DNA from: Variovorax sp. OV700
GTDB taxonomy: Bacteria > Pseudomonadota > Gammaproteobacteria > Burkholderiales > Burkholderiaceae_C
Length of the DNA stretch: 64,000 nt
NCBI RefSeq assembly: GCF_900099805.1
Contig: NZ_FNDR01000001.1
Location: 496,001 to 560,000, forward strand
Reading direction: 5' to 3'
Shown here: positions 8,998 to 19,667 of the stretch, one piece after another
Numbering within the stretch: position 1 is the stretch's first letter
Layout: each line of letters opens with the position of its first letter
The notes under the pieces: generated by a model
The model's input: only the letters and a program-made list of their open reading frames with translations
What the model was told of the DNA's origin: nothing
Database searches by the model: none
Made by a program: the position numbers and the translations under genes

Positions 8998-9920
8998 CGC
9001 GCGGCATTTTGCCAGCGGCGCCAGTATTCAAAAGCCACCCTGAAGGTGCCGACTTGCACCTGCACCGTCTCGGCAATGTCGGTCGCGTAGCCGCCGGCCA
9101 TGGCGAAGGCCAACGGAATGCGGCGCTGCCAGGCCCAGTCGAACACGCGCCGGTCGCGCGCCTCCAGGCCGTCGAAGCTCAGCTTGAGGCGGCCGAGCCG
9201 GTCGCGCTCGAAGGGGTCGGCGCCCGCCAGGTAGATCACCAGTCCGGGCGAGAAGCGCCGGTCGAGTTCGTCGAGCGCCTGTTCTAGGGCGGTGAGGTAT
9301 TCGGCATCGCCGCAGCCATCGGGCAGCTCGACGTCGAGGTCGCTCGCCTCCTTGCGGAAAGGAAAGTTCTTCTGCCCGTGCAGCGAAAGCGTGAAGACGC
9401 TGGGGTCGTTGCGGAAGATGCTGGCCGTGCCGTTGCCTTGGTGCACGTCGAGGTCGACCACGGCCACCCGCAACTGCCGCCCGCTGCGGCCGTGCTCCGC
9501 CTGCATCAGCCGCGCAGCCACCGCGGCGTCGTTGAAGACGCAGAATCCCCCGCCCTTGTCGGCATGGGCATGGTGAGTGCCACCCGCCATGTTGGCCGCC
9601 ACCCCGCCGGCAAACGCCGCGCGGCAGGCCGCGATGGTTGCGCCGGTGGAACGGCGCGAACGCTCGACCATCGCTTCGCTCCAGGGAAAGCCGATCTCCC
9701 GCATGGCGTGCGTGCTTACGCTGCCGTCGCTGACGGCGGCGATCCACTGGGGGGTGTGCGCCAGCGCCAGCTCGCCATCGGTGGCGCGGGGCGCCTGCTC
9801 CATCTCCACCGACGGCAGGTGCTCCAGCAGGCGGTCCCGCAGCAAGGCATAGCGGGACATGGGAAAGCGATGGCCCGGGGGCAGGGGCAGTACGAACTGG
9901 CCGGAATAGAAGGCGCGCAT
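8994..9920 (-). CDS. Histone deacetylase family protein (class II-like amidohydrolase)
   Basis: 308 residues. The arginase/deacetylase metal site is intact: THH at 115-117 (general-base histidines), DLDVH at 156-160 giving zinc ligands Asp158 and His160, and GADPF giving Asp235. [19 protein letters not shown] and AMAGGY are further family blocks. Bacterial relatives deacylate acetylpolyamines, acetoin-related substrates or acetyl-lysine; the substrate here is unknown. It is the first gene of a two-gene unit with the thioesterase and is divergent from the phasin gene, with overlapping palindromes in the shared 180-base gap. Confidence 0.88.
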   Translation of the reverse strand: MRAFYSGQFVLPLPPGHRFPMSRYALLRDRLLEHLPSVEMEQAPRATDGELALAHTPQWIAAVSDGSVSTHAMREIGFPWSEAMVERSRRSTGATIAACRAAFAGGVAANMAGGTHHAHADKGGGFCVFNDAAVAARLMQAEHGRSGRQLRVAVVDLDVHQGNGTASIFRNDPSVFTLSLHGQKNFPFRKEASDLDVELPDGCGDAEYLTALEQALDELDRRFSPGLVIYLAGADPFERDRLGRLKLSFDGLEARDRRVFDWAWQRRIPLAFAMAGGYATDIAETVQVQVGTFRVAFEYWRRWQNAAR

Positions 9921-9944
9921 GCCAGCATTCTGGAGCCCGGGGCG

Positions 9945-9968
9945 AATTTAGAAAGTGTGTTCTAAATT
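9945..9968. promoter_or_regulatory. Palindromic operator candidate upstream of the deacetylase-like gene
   Basis: AATTTAGAA (9945-9953), a 6-base spacer AGTGTG, then TTCTAAATT (9960-9968): perfect 9-bp arms. It begins 24 bases upstream of the minus-strand start at 9920 and touches the TTGCTGC palindrome. The geometry suits a dimeric repressor. The binding protein is unknown. Confidence 0.6.
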
Positions 9969-9983
9969 GCTGCAAAGCAGCAA
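9967..9983. promoter_or_regulatory. TGC-N3-GCA palindrome, candidate PhaR site
   Basis: TTGCTGC-AAA-GCAGCAA, perfect 7-bp arms, ending 7 bases before the phasin -35 box. A second, shorter TGC-ACC-GCA motif lies at 10030-10038, downstream of the -10. TGC-rich CTGC-N3-GCAG sites are, from memory, the type bound by PhaR, the phasin repressor of Paracoccus. Assignment to a PhaR here is inference. Confidence 0.55.
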
Positions 9984-9990
9984 AACCCCC

Positions 9991-10018
9991 TTGATCGCAA
10001 AGCTGTGCTGCCTATACT
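9991..10018 (+). promoter_or_regulatory. Predicted sigma-70 promoter of the phasin gene
   Basis: TTGATC at 9991-9996 and TATACT at 10013-10018, spacer 16 bases. The start codon follows about 80 bases later, leaving a leader that contains a TGC-N3-GCA motif at 10030-10038. Confidence 0.6.
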
Positions 10019-10100
10019 TGAGGCCATGCTGCACCGCAACATAAACGACGAGGGGCAGCGCAACGTGAACCACCACCCATCCTTTCTGGAGATTCCCCAA

Positions 10101-10652
10101 ATGGCCCTGACCGCTGACCAAATCCTCGCCGCCCAAAAAGCAAACCTCGAAACCCTGTTCGGCCTTACCACCAAGGCTTTCGAAGGCGTTGAAAAGCTCG
10201 TCGAGCTCAACGTGACCGCTTCCAAGGCTGCCCTGGTGGAAGCCGCCGGTACCGCCCAAGCCGCCCTGAACGTCAAGGACGCACAAGAACTGCTGACGCT
10301 GCAAGCCAGCCTGTTCCAGCCCCTGGCCGAAAAGACCGCCGCCTACAGCCGTCACCTGTATGACATCGCCCAAGGCACCGGCGCCGAATTCACCAAGGCT
10401 TTCGAAACCAAGGCTGCTGAAGCCCAGCAAACCTTCGTCGGCCTGGTCGACAGCGCTTCCAAGAATGCACCCGCCGGCTCGGAAACCGCCGTTGCCGTGC
10501 TGAAGAGCGCCGTGGCTGCCGCCAACAACGCTTTCGAATCGGTCCAGAAGGCTGTCAAGCAGGCTTCCGACGTCGCCGAAGCCAACTTCAACGCCGTGTC
10601 GACGCAAGCCGTTGCCGCCGCGAAGACCGCGACCGCTTCGCGCAAGCGCTAA
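10101..10652 (+). CDS. phaP: Phasin family protein (PHA granule-associated)
   Basis: 183 residues. I chose the ATG at 10101, which follows a TGGAGATT ribosome binding site and begins [22 protein letters not shown], the usual N-terminus of betaproteobacterial phasins; the longer upstream frame is leader sequence. The rest is an Ala-rich, almost wholly helical protein with the phasin_2 pattern ([30 protein letters not shown]-like and [10 protein letters not shown] blocks) and a basic end KTATASRKR. Phasins coat polyhydroxyalkanoate granules and set their size. Isolated transcription unit with its own promoter and terminator. Codons are strongly biased, consistent with high expression. Confidence 0.92.
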   Translation: MALTADQILAAQKANLETLFGLTTKAFEGVEKLVELNVTASKAALVEAAGTAQAALNVKDAQELLTLQASLFQPLAEKTAAYSRHLYDIAQGTGAEFTKAFETKAAEAQQTFVGLVDSASKNAPAGSETAVAVLKSAVAAANNAFESVQKAVKQASDVAEANFNAVSTQAVAAAKTATASRKR

Positions 10653-10701
10653 GCCGCCGCTAACACCAGTTGTCTCCTTGGGTCCTCACGGATCCAATTC
10701 A

Positions 10702-10732
10702 GGCCTCATCCTCGGATGAGGCCTTTTTTTTT
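10702..10732 (+). terminator. Intrinsic terminator of the phasin gene
   Basis: Stem GGCCTCATC (10702-10710) / GATGAGGCC (10715-10723), loop CTCG, then nine T residues (10724-10732). Confidence 0.93.
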
Positions 10733-10781
10733 AGCCGGCGCGCGTCTTCGATAATGCAAGTCTCATTTCAGGAGACTCTCA

Positions 10782-11540
10782 ATGCAGATTGACGGCAAGG
10801 TTTTTATCGTGACCGGTGGCGCTTCGGGCCTCGGCGAAGGCACGGCGCGCATGCTGGCTGCGAGCGGCGGCAAGGTGGTCATCGCCGACATGCAGGCTGA
10901 CAAGGGCGAAACCGTCGCGCGCGACATCGGCGGCGTGTTCGTGAAATGCGACGTGAGCCAGGAAGCCGACGGCCAGGCGGCGGTTGCCGCGGCACAGAAG
11001 CTCGGCAAGCTGGTGGGCCTGGTCAACTGCGCGGGCATCGCGCCGGCCGAGAAGACCGTGGGCAAGAACGGCGCGCACGCGCTGTCGGTTTTCAGCAAGA
11101 CCGTGACGGTCAACCTGATCGGCAGCTTCAACATGATCCGCCTCGCGGCCGAGGCCATGAGCGGCAACGAGCCCGAAGCCACCGGCGAGCGCGGCGTGCT
11201 GATCTCGACCGCCTCGGTCGCGGCCTACGACGGGCAGATCGGACAGGCGGCCTACAGCGCCTCCAAGGGCGGCGTGGTCGGCATGACGCTGCCCATCGCA
11301 CGCGACCTCGCACGCAACGGCATCCGCAACATGACCATCGCCCCCGGCATCTTCGGCACGCCCATGCTGTTCGGCATGCCGCAGGAAGTGCAGGACGCGC
11401 TGGCCGCCAGCGTGCCCTTCCCTTCCCGCCTGGGCACGCCCGAGGATTACGCCAAGCTCGCCAAACACATCATCGAGAACGACATGCTCAACGGGGAGGT
11501 GATTCGTCTCGACGGAGCGATTCGACTTCCCCCCCGGTAA
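10782..11540 (+). CDS. SDR-family 3-hydroxyacyl-CoA dehydrogenase (HSD10-like)
   Basis: 252 residues. Nucleotide site TGGASGLG at 11-18, NCAG at 82-85, and the catalytic Ser145, Tyr158 and Lys162 (YSASK). The C-terminal half, [40 protein letters not shown], is typical of type II 3-hydroxyacyl-CoA / 3-hydroxy-2-methylbutyryl-CoA dehydrogenases, which act in fatty-acid and isoleucine breakdown. An AGGAG site lies 7 bases before the ATG; AGTCTC (10759-10764) and GAGACT (10772-10777) could pair and partly mask it. The 3' end overlaps the convergent BrkB gene by 53 bases. Confidence 0.85.
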   Translation: MQIDGKVFIVTGGASGLGEGTARMLAASGGKVVIADMQADKGETVARDIGGVFVKCDVSQEADGQAAVAAAQKLGKLVGLVNCAGIAPAEKTVGKNGAHALSVFSKTVTVNLIGSFNMIRLAAEAMSGNEPEATGERGVLISTASVAAYDGQIGQAAYSASKGGVVGMTLPIARDLARNGIRNMTIAPGIFGTPMLFGMPQEVQDALAASVPFPSRLGTPEDYAKLAKHIIENDMLNGEVIRLDGAIRLPPR

Positions 11541-12432
11541 TCGGCGGGACCGCCGTGCTGCCGGTGCGGTCCAGGCGCTCGTACTGGGCGATGACCTGGG
11601 CGCCCAGCAGCACGAGCGTGGCGGCAATCTCCAGGCTCAGCAGCACCACGATGGCCGTGGTGAGCGAGCCGTAGACCACGTTGACCTGCGAAAGCGTCGA
11701 GAAGTACCAGATCAGCACATGTCGCGTGCCCTCCCACAGCAGCGCGGCGGTCACGCCGCCGAGCAGCGCGTGGCGCAGCGACATGCGCCCCGCCGGCATC
11801 ACGAGGTAGAGCGAGGTCAGCATGAAGATCTCGCCGCCCAGCCCCAGCAGATAGAGCAGCATCCCCGACACGCCCGACAGTGACCAGTCGCGCCCGAACA
11901 GGTCGACGCTTTCCTGCCCGACCAGCTGCAGCGCGCCCGACACCAGCGTCATCAGCACCAGACCCACGCACAGGAACAGGATGTACAGGTACGGCATGAC
12001 GGCGGAAACCAGGAAATGCCGCCGGTGGTCGGCCTTGCGATGGTGAAAAATCACCGCCATGGCGCTTTCGAGCACGCTGAAAGCCAGCGAGCTGAAAAAA
12101 ATCATGGTCACCAGCAGCACCGGGCCCATCACGTCGCGATGGTCGAGAAAGTTCGACAGCTCCGTGACAATCGCCTTCGACTGGCCCGGCAGCAGCCATT
12201 CCAGATACCTGCCGATGGTGCGCAGCAGTTCGGCCTGCTCGATGAGGTGAGACATCGCAATGACGCTCACGATCAACAGCGGCACGATGGACAGCAGCGC
12301 GTAGTAGGCCACCGCGCCCGCGAGCAGCAGGCCCTGGTTGGCGCGGAAGGCCTTGAGTGCATCCCAGACAAAATTCAAGGGATGGCGCAGCAACAGCGGC
12401 GCGGCGTGGTGCAATCGTTTGGGCGTCGTCAT
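11488..12432 (-). CDS. YihY/virulence factor BrkB family membrane protein
   Basis: 314 residues with about six membrane segments. Family stretches seen: [23 protein letters not shown] near 33-55, [14 protein letters not shown] and a late [27 protein letters not shown]. The family (formerly ribonuclease BN) has no settled biochemical role. The C-terminal cytoplasmic tail, encoded in the 53 bases that overlap the SDR gene, is Arg-rich and charged. Its start is 83 bases from the divergent dnaG; a perfect 16-bp palindrome CGCCCGCGCGCGGGCG lies at 12462-12477 in between. Confidence 0.85.
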   Translation of the reverse strand: MTTPKRLHHAAPLLLRHPLNFVWDALKAFRANQGLLLAGAVAYYALLSIVPLLIVSVIAMSHLIEQAELLRTIGRYLEWLLPGQSKAIVTELSNFLDHRDVMGPVLLVTMIFFSSLAFSVLESAMAVIFHHRKADHRRHFLVSAVMPYLYILFLCVGLVLMTLVSGALQLVGQESVDLFGRDWSLSGVSGMLLYLLGLGGEIFMLTSLYLVMPAGRMSLRHALLGGVTAALLWEGTRHVLIWYFSTLSQVNVVYGSLTTAIVVLLSLEIAATLVLLGAQVIAQYERLDRTGSTAVPPITGGEVESLRRDESPPR

Positions 12433-12515
12433 CCGTGGACTCCGGGTCTCGCCGAGTATGGCGCCCGCGCGCGGGCGTTCGGCCGCTTGCGTATGATTTG
12501 CCGCTCTTCGCCTAC

Positions 12516-14492
12516 ATGACCATCCCCGCCTCTTTCATCCAGGAACTCATCGCGCGCGCCGACGTGGTGGAGATCGTCGGGCGCTACGTGCAGCTCAAGA
12601 AGGCCGGCGCCAATTTCATGGGGCTGTGCCCCTTCCACGGCGAAAAATCGCCCTCTTTCTCGGTCAGCCCGACCAAGCAGTTCTATCACTGCTTCGGCTG
12701 TGGGGTGCACGGCAACGCCATCGGCTTTCTCATGGAGCACGCCGGCATGGGCTTTGTCGAGGCGGTGCACGACCTCGCCGGCCAATACGGCCTGCAGGTG
12801 CCCGAGGACGATGCCTCCCCCGCCGAACGCGCACGCGCAGCGAACCAGCGCCAAAAGCAGGCCACGCTGACCGACGTGCTCGAAAAAGCCGGCGAGGCCT
12901 ACCGCAAGGCCTTGCGACAGGCGCCGGGCGCCATCGAATATCTGAAGGGCCGGGGCGTCTCCGGCGAAGTGGCCAAGCAGTTCGGCATCGGCTATGCGCC
13001 CGCCGGTTGGCGCACGCTGGCCAGCGTTTTTCCGGACTACGACGACCCCTTGCTCGCCGAAAGCGGGCTGGTGATCGTCAACACCGAAGACGGCGCCGAA
13101 GACGCCAAGCGCTACGACCGTTTCCGCGACCGCGTGATGTTCCCCATCCGCAACGTGAAGGGCGAATGCATCGGCTTCGGCGGCCGGGTGCTCGGCGACG
13201 AAAAGCCCAAATACCTCAATTCGCCCGAAACGCCGGTGTTCAGCAAGGGCCGGGAGCTCTACGGCTTGTACGAGGCGCGCGCAGCCTTCCGCGAGCGCGG
13301 CTATGCGCTGGTGACCGAGGGCTACATGGACGTGGTGGCGCTGGCGCAGCTGGGTTTCCCGAACGCGGTGGCCACCCTGGGCACGGCCTGCACCACCGAG
13401 CATGTGCAGAAGCTCTTTCGCTTCACCGAGTCGGTGGTGTTCAGCTTCGACGGCGATGCGGCCGGCCGCCGCGCGGCGCGCAAGGCGCTCGACGGCGCCC
13501 TGCCCTATGCCACCGACGTGCGCAGCATCAAGTTCTTGTTCCTGCCGGCCGAGCACGACCCCGACAGCTTCATCCGCGAATTCGGCGCCGACGCCTTCGC
13601 CCGCTTCGTGCAGGAAGCCACGCCGCTCTCGCGCTTCATGATCGAGGCCGCGCGCGAAGGCTGTGACCTCACCAGCGCCGAAGGCCGCGCCCACATGAGC
13701 AGCAACGCCCGGCCGCTCTGGAGCGCCATGCCCGACGGCGCGCTCAAGCGACAGATGCTGAGCGAGATCGCCACGCTGGTGCAGCTCGACGCGGCCGCCT
13801 TGTCGGAGCTCTGGGCCGCCACGCCCGGTCCGCGCAAGGCCGCGGCAGCGCCTTCGCCGCGCCATGGCAACGAGCCGGGCGACCCGTTCGACTACTCCGA
13901 CATGCCGCCGCCCTCGGAATACGAACCGCCGCGCTACGAAAACGATAGCAACCCGCGAGGCAAATTCACCAAAGGCAAGCGGTGGGGCGGCAAGTTCGAA
14001 GCGCCCATCGAGCCGCTGCGCGGTCGCGGCAAGCCGCCGAGCCGTCCCGACGTGGCGGTGCGACTCCTGCTGTCGAACATGGCGCAGTGGGAAGCGCTGT
14101 CGCACGAATTGCACGTCATGCTGTGCGACCTGCCCGGCCCGCATGGGGCGCTTTTCACCTGGCTCGACAGCCAGCTGCACGAGCATGGCGTGCAGCCCTG
14201 GGCGGCGCTGCGCGAAGGCATGCGCGGGCTCGATTTCGAACCGCTGGCGGAGCGCCTCATGGCCGTCTCGGAGAGCGCCCCGCCCGCCGAAGGCGAGGAA
14301 GAGCAGCATCTGACCGACGCCGCCAAGGAGCTTTCGAGCGTGCTCGACTTCATGCTCGATGACCTTCTCAAGGCCCAACAGAGCGAGGCCATAGCCGCCG
14401 TGGGCTCGGACCCCAAGGCCCTGGAGCGCTACAAGGCGCTGGAGGCGCGAAGACTCGAATTGCGCGCCCGCTTGAAGCCGTCAGGGGCATGA
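12516..14492 (+). CDS. dnaG: DNA primase
   Basis: 658 residues from the ATG at 12516 (MTIPASFIQELIARADVV). N-terminal CHC2 zinc ribbon with Cys38, His41, Cys59 and Cys62; Toprim catalytic core with VTEGYMDVVALAQ and the acidic DGDAAGRRAARKA; then a long, less conserved helicase-binding C-terminal region. A Pro/Glu-rich linker (about 440-500) explains why it is longer than the 581-residue E. coli enzyme. It synthesises RNA primers at replication forks in complex with DnaB. It lies upstream of rpoD as in the macromolecular synthesis operon, but rpsU is not adjacent. Confidence 0.97.
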   Translation: MTIPASFIQELIARADVVEIVGRYVQLKKAGANFMGLCPFHGEKSPSFSVSPTKQFYHCFGCGVHGNAIGFLMEHAGMGFVEAVHDLAGQYGLQVPEDDASPAERARAANQRQKQATLTDVLEKAGEAYRKALRQAPGAIEYLKGRGVSGEVAKQFGIGYAPAGWRTLASVFPDYDDPLLAESGLVIVNTEDGAEDAKRYDRFRDRVMFPIRNVKGECIGFGGRVLGDEKPKYLNSPETPVFSKGRELYGLYEARAAFRERGYALVTEGYMDVVALAQLGFPNAVATLGTACTTEHVQKLFRFTESVVFSFDGDAAGRRAARKALDGALPYATDVRSIKFLFLPAEHDPDSFIREFGADAFARFVQEATPLSRFMIEAAREGCDLTSAEGRAHMSSNARPLWSAMPDGALKRQMLSEIATLVQLDAAALSELWAATPGPRKAAAAPSPRHGNEPGDPFDYSDMPPPSEYEPPRYENDSNPRGKFTKGKRWGGKFEAPIEPLRGRGKPPSRPDVAVRLLLSNMAQWEALSHELHVMLCDLPGPHGALFTWLDSQLHEHGVQPWAALREGMRGLDFEPLAERLMAVSESAPPAEGEEEQHLTDAAKELSSVLDFMLDDLLKAQQSEAIAAVGSDPKALERYKALEARRLELRARLKPSGA

Positions 14493-14829
14493 AAGTGCTT
14501 GAAATTTGCGCAATAGGCTATAATGTAAGGCTTCGCAACTGGCGAAATTAGGCAAGAGCGACAGCAGCACCTCCGGGCCGACCCCTAGCGCAACGCACTC
14601 CAACGGAAAACATCCGACGGAAAGGGTCACTTACCGCAAGGACTGCACACCAAATGTTCGCCCGACATCTTGCCTGACGAGGAATTTCTTCCTCTTTCCC
14701 AATTGTTTTGTCCGTGCCTGTGCGCGGGCTTTGAGTATTGCCCGTGCCTGTGCGCGGGCTGTGGTGGCGCTGCCTATGTGGCGGTGCGCCTGTGATTTCG
14801 CTTGGTCCATCTTGCTGTAACGAGGTCGT
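14493..14829 (+). other. dnaG-rpoD intergenic region with a short tandem repeat
   Basis: A 337-base non-coding gap. It holds the TATAAT above and, near its end, two exact copies of a 19-base unit CCGTGCCTGTGCGCGGGCT at 14712-14730 and 14742-14760 (30-base period), followed by a third degenerate GTGCGCCTGTG stretch. No RNA family was recognised. The long leader leaves room for rpoD 5'-UTR control. Confidence 0.6.
14499..14524 (+). promoter_or_regulatory. Possible rpoD promoter
   Basis: A consensus -10 TATAAT at 14519-14524 lies 26 bases after the dnaG stop. TTGAAA at 14499-14504 is the best -35 but the spacer is only 14 bases, so the -35 assignment is weak. A second promoter further down the 337-base gap is possible. 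Confidence 0.45.
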
Positions 14830-17184
<2,355 letters not shown>

Positions 17185-17216
17185 GCTGGTCTCCGGTATT
17201 TCTCTCTGACGAGGAG

Positions 17217-17242
17217 GCGCCCGCAAGGGCGCTTTCTTTTTT
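17217..17242 (+). terminator. Intrinsic terminator of rpoD
   Basis: GCGCCC (17217-17222), GCAA tetraloop (17223-17226), GGGCGC (17227-17232), then TTTCTTTTTT (17233-17242). Confidence 0.9.
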
Positions 17243-17276
17243 GGCCTCTACCGACAAGAAAAATGGAGCAACTCCC

Positions 17277-18512
17277 ATGAATCCCGATGCAGCCAAGCTC
17301 TGGCAAGCCCCGCGCTGGGCGCTTGCCGTGCTGCTCGCCGTGCTCGGCATGCTCGGTCCCTTTTCCATCGACACCTACATTCCGGCCTTCTCGGGCATTG
17401 CGCGCTCCATCGGCGCCACGCCGGCCGAAATGCAGCAGACACTTTCGGCCTACTTGTTCGGCTTTGCGTTCATGAACCTGTTCCACGGTGCGCTGTCGGA
17501 CAGCTTCGGCCGCCGGCCCGTGGTGCTGTGGGGACTCGCGGTGTTCACGCTGGCCTCGCTGGGCTGCGCGCTGTCGCAGAACATTGCGCAGCTGGTGCTG
17601 TTCCGCGGGCTGCAGGGCCTCTCGACCGGCGCGGGCATCGTGGTGTCACGCGCAGTGATCCGCGACATGTTCCCGCCCGCCGACGCGCAGCGCGTGATGA
17701 GCCAGGTGACCATCTACTTCGGCGTGGCACCGGCCATTGCGCCGATCGTCGGCGGTTTTCTTTTCGTGCATGCCGGATGGCACGCCATCTTCTGGTTCCT
17801 GGTCGCGGTCGGCGTGATCCTGTTCGTGGCCAACTACAAGCTGCTGCCTGAAACGCTGCACCAGAGCCAGCGCCAGCCGTTCCAGGTGCGGCACCTGATG
17901 CGCGGCTACTGGGACCTGTGCTCGGACCCGCGCTTTCTGCTGCTCGCATTCGCGAGCGGCGTTCCGTTCAACGGCATGTTTCTCTACGTGCTGGCGGCAC
18001 CGGCCTTCCTCGGCGACCACCTCGCGCTCGCGCCAACGCAGTTCTTCTGGTTCTTCCTGCTGACCATCGGCGGCATCATGACGGGCGCGTGGGCCAGCGG
18101 GCGCATGGCGGGCAAGGTGGCGCCCAAGCGGCAGATCCGCGACGGCTTCCTGATCATGCTGGTGACCTCGCTCGTCAACGTGGTGGCCAATTCGCTCTTC
18201 ACCGCGCACGCCGCGTGGGCGCTGTGGCCGCTGGCGGTCTTTGCGTTCGGCTGGGCGCTGATGGTGCCCGTGGTGACCCTGCTGGTGCTCGACCTCCATC
18301 CCGAACGGCGCGGCATGGCCTCGTCGCTGCAGGCCGTGATCGGCTCCACCGCCAACGGCATCGTGGCCGGCGTGGTGGCACCGCTGGTCATGCATTCGAC
18401 GCTGGCACTGGCGCTCACCTCCATGCTGATGCTGGGTATCGGCCTGGTCGCCTGGGTCTGGTTGCACGGGCAGTGGCCCGAAATCGGCCGCCGGGTGGCC
18501 GCGGAGGCCTGA
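17277..18512 (+). CDS. Bcr/CflA family multidrug efflux MFS transporter
   Basis: 411 residues, 12 membrane segments. The GGAG ribosome binding site at 17265-17268 supports the ATG at 17277 (MNPDAAKLWQAPRWAL); a TTG further up lies in the terminator T-run. Drug-resistance MFS features: GPFSIDTYIPAFSGIARSIG in segment 1, motif A GALSDSFGRRPVVLWG and motif C-like VAPAIAPIVGGFLF in segment 5. The family exports drugs such as bicyclomycin or sulfonamides; the substrate here is unknown. Four bases separate its stop from the next start, so the pair is probably co-transcribed. Confidence 0.88.
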   Translation: MNPDAAKLWQAPRWALAVLLAVLGMLGPFSIDTYIPAFSGIARSIGATPAEMQQTLSAYLFGFAFMNLFHGALSDSFGRRPVVLWGLAVFTLASLGCALSQNIAQLVLFRGLQGLSTGAGIVVSRAVIRDMFPPADAQRVMSQVTIYFGVAPAIAPIVGGFLFVHAGWHAIFWFLVAVGVILFVANYKLLPETLHQSQRQPFQVRHLMRGYWDLCSDPRFLLLAFASGVPFNGMFLYVLAAPAFLGDHLALAPTQFFWFFLLTIGGIMTGAWASGRMAGKVAPKRQIRDGFLIMLVTSLVNVVANSLFTAHAAWALWPLAVFAFGWALMVPVVTLLVLDLHPERRGMASSLQAVIGSTANGIVAGVVAPLVMHSTLALALTSMLMLGIGLVAWVWLHGQWPEIGRRVAAEA

Positions 18513-18516
18513 CGCC

Positions 18517-19647
18517 ATGCCGCAGCTTTCCGCCTTGTTGACGCATGCGCGTGCCTGGCTGCCGGGCCGCAACACCGTCGATGCGCGCGAGCGCATGCGT
18601 GCGGTGGCCGGCGCGGCCATCGGCCTTTTGATCACCGCGCTGCTGTGCCGCTGGATGGCCGAAGCGGTGGACGTCAGCATCTGGCTGATCGCGCCGATGG
18701 GCGCAAGCGCGGTGCTGGTGTTTGCCGTGCCTGCAAGCCCGCTGGCACAGCCCTGGTCGGTCATCGTCGGCAACACTTTGTCGACCGTGGTTGGCATCGC
18801 CTGCGTCCGCTGGATACCAGATCCGGCCTGGGCCGCCGCGGTAGCCGTTGGTGCGGCCATCGGGCTGATGTTCGCCACGCGCAGCCTGCATCCGCCGGGC
18901 GGGGCCGCGGCACTGCTTGCTGTGCTCACACACACCGACCATTTCTCTGCGGCTCTGTTTCCCACCCTCGTCAATTCGCTCCTGCTGGTGGTGGCGGGCG
19001 TGGCCTACAACACCTTCACGGGCAGGCGTTATCCCCATGTGCAGGTGGTGCGGCCGCCTTCGGCCGATGCGCGCTTCAGCCAGGCCGACATCGATGCGGT
19101 GCTGGCCCGCTACAACCAGGTGCTGGACATCAGCCGCGACGACCTCGAATCGCTGATCCAGCAGACCGAGCTGGAGTCTTACAAGCGCCGACTCGGCACG
19201 CTGCACTGCGGCGACATCATGTCGCGCGATCCGGTGTCGGTGGAGTTCGGCACGCCGCTGCAGGAGGCCTGGATGCTGATGACGCAGCGCCGCATCAAGG
19301 CGCTGCCCGTCACCGACCGCACGCGCCGCGTGGTTGGCATCGTGACCCAGGCCGACTTCTTCCGCCTGCTCGACCTGGAACACCACGAAGGCATCGCCGG
19401 CAAGCTGCGCGACCTGATCCGCGCCACGCGCACCGTGGTTTCGAATAAGCCCGAGGTGGTCGGCCAGATCATGACGCGCCAGGTGCGCGTGGCCAGTGCC
19501 GACCGGCCAGTGGTCGACCTGGTGCCGCTTTTTTCAGAAGGCGGGCATCACCACATTCCGATCATCGACGGCGAGAGGCGCCTTGCCGGGATGATCACGC
19601 AATCAGACTTCGTGCGCGCGCTCTATCGCGCGGTGGGACCAGCGTAA
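18517..19647 (+). CDS. HPP family membrane protein with tandem CBS domains
   Basis: 376 residues. The N-terminal half has about four membrane helices (about 25-170) with the HPP block ATRSLHPPGGAAALLAVL near 125-143. A cytosolic part carries two CBS motifs, CGDIMSRDPVSVEFG (about 229-243) and QIMTRQVRVASADRPVVDLVPLF (about 316-338), ending HHIPIIDGERRLAGMITQSDFVRAL. HPP proteins have been linked to nitrite or anion transport in plastids and cyanobacteria; CBS pairs sense adenosine ligands. The role here is inferred only as ligand-gated membrane transport. Confidence 0.85.
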   Translation: MPQLSALLTHARAWLPGRNTVDARERMRAVAGAAIGLLITALLCRWMAEAVDVSIWLIAPMGASAVLVFAVPASPLAQPWSVIVGNTLSTVVGIACVRWIPDPAWAAAVAVGAAIGLMFATRSLHPPGGAAALLAVLTHTDHFSAALFPTLVNSLLLVVAGVAYNTFTGRRYPHVQVVRPPSADARFSQADIDAVLARYNQVLDISRDDLESLIQQTELESYKRRLGTLHCGDIMSRDPVSVEFGTPLQEAWMLMTQRRIKALPVTDRTRRVVGIVTQADFFRLLDLEHHEGIAGKLRDLIRATRTVVSNKPEVVGQIMTRQVRVASADRPVVDLVPLFSEGGHHHIPIIDGERRLAGMITQSDFVRALYRAVGPA

Positions 19648-19667
19648 CCAGGGCACCACGCCCTGCC

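Noticed and set aside
12429-14378. Long antisense open frame opposite dnaG
   Set aside because: GC-rich third positions leave long open antisense frames; the translation is His/Ala/Gly-rich with no domain, while dnaG on the plus strand is intact.
14499-14524. A strong rpoD promoter call
   Set aside because: The -10 is perfect, but the only decent -35 is 14 bases away, so it is kept as low-confidence only.
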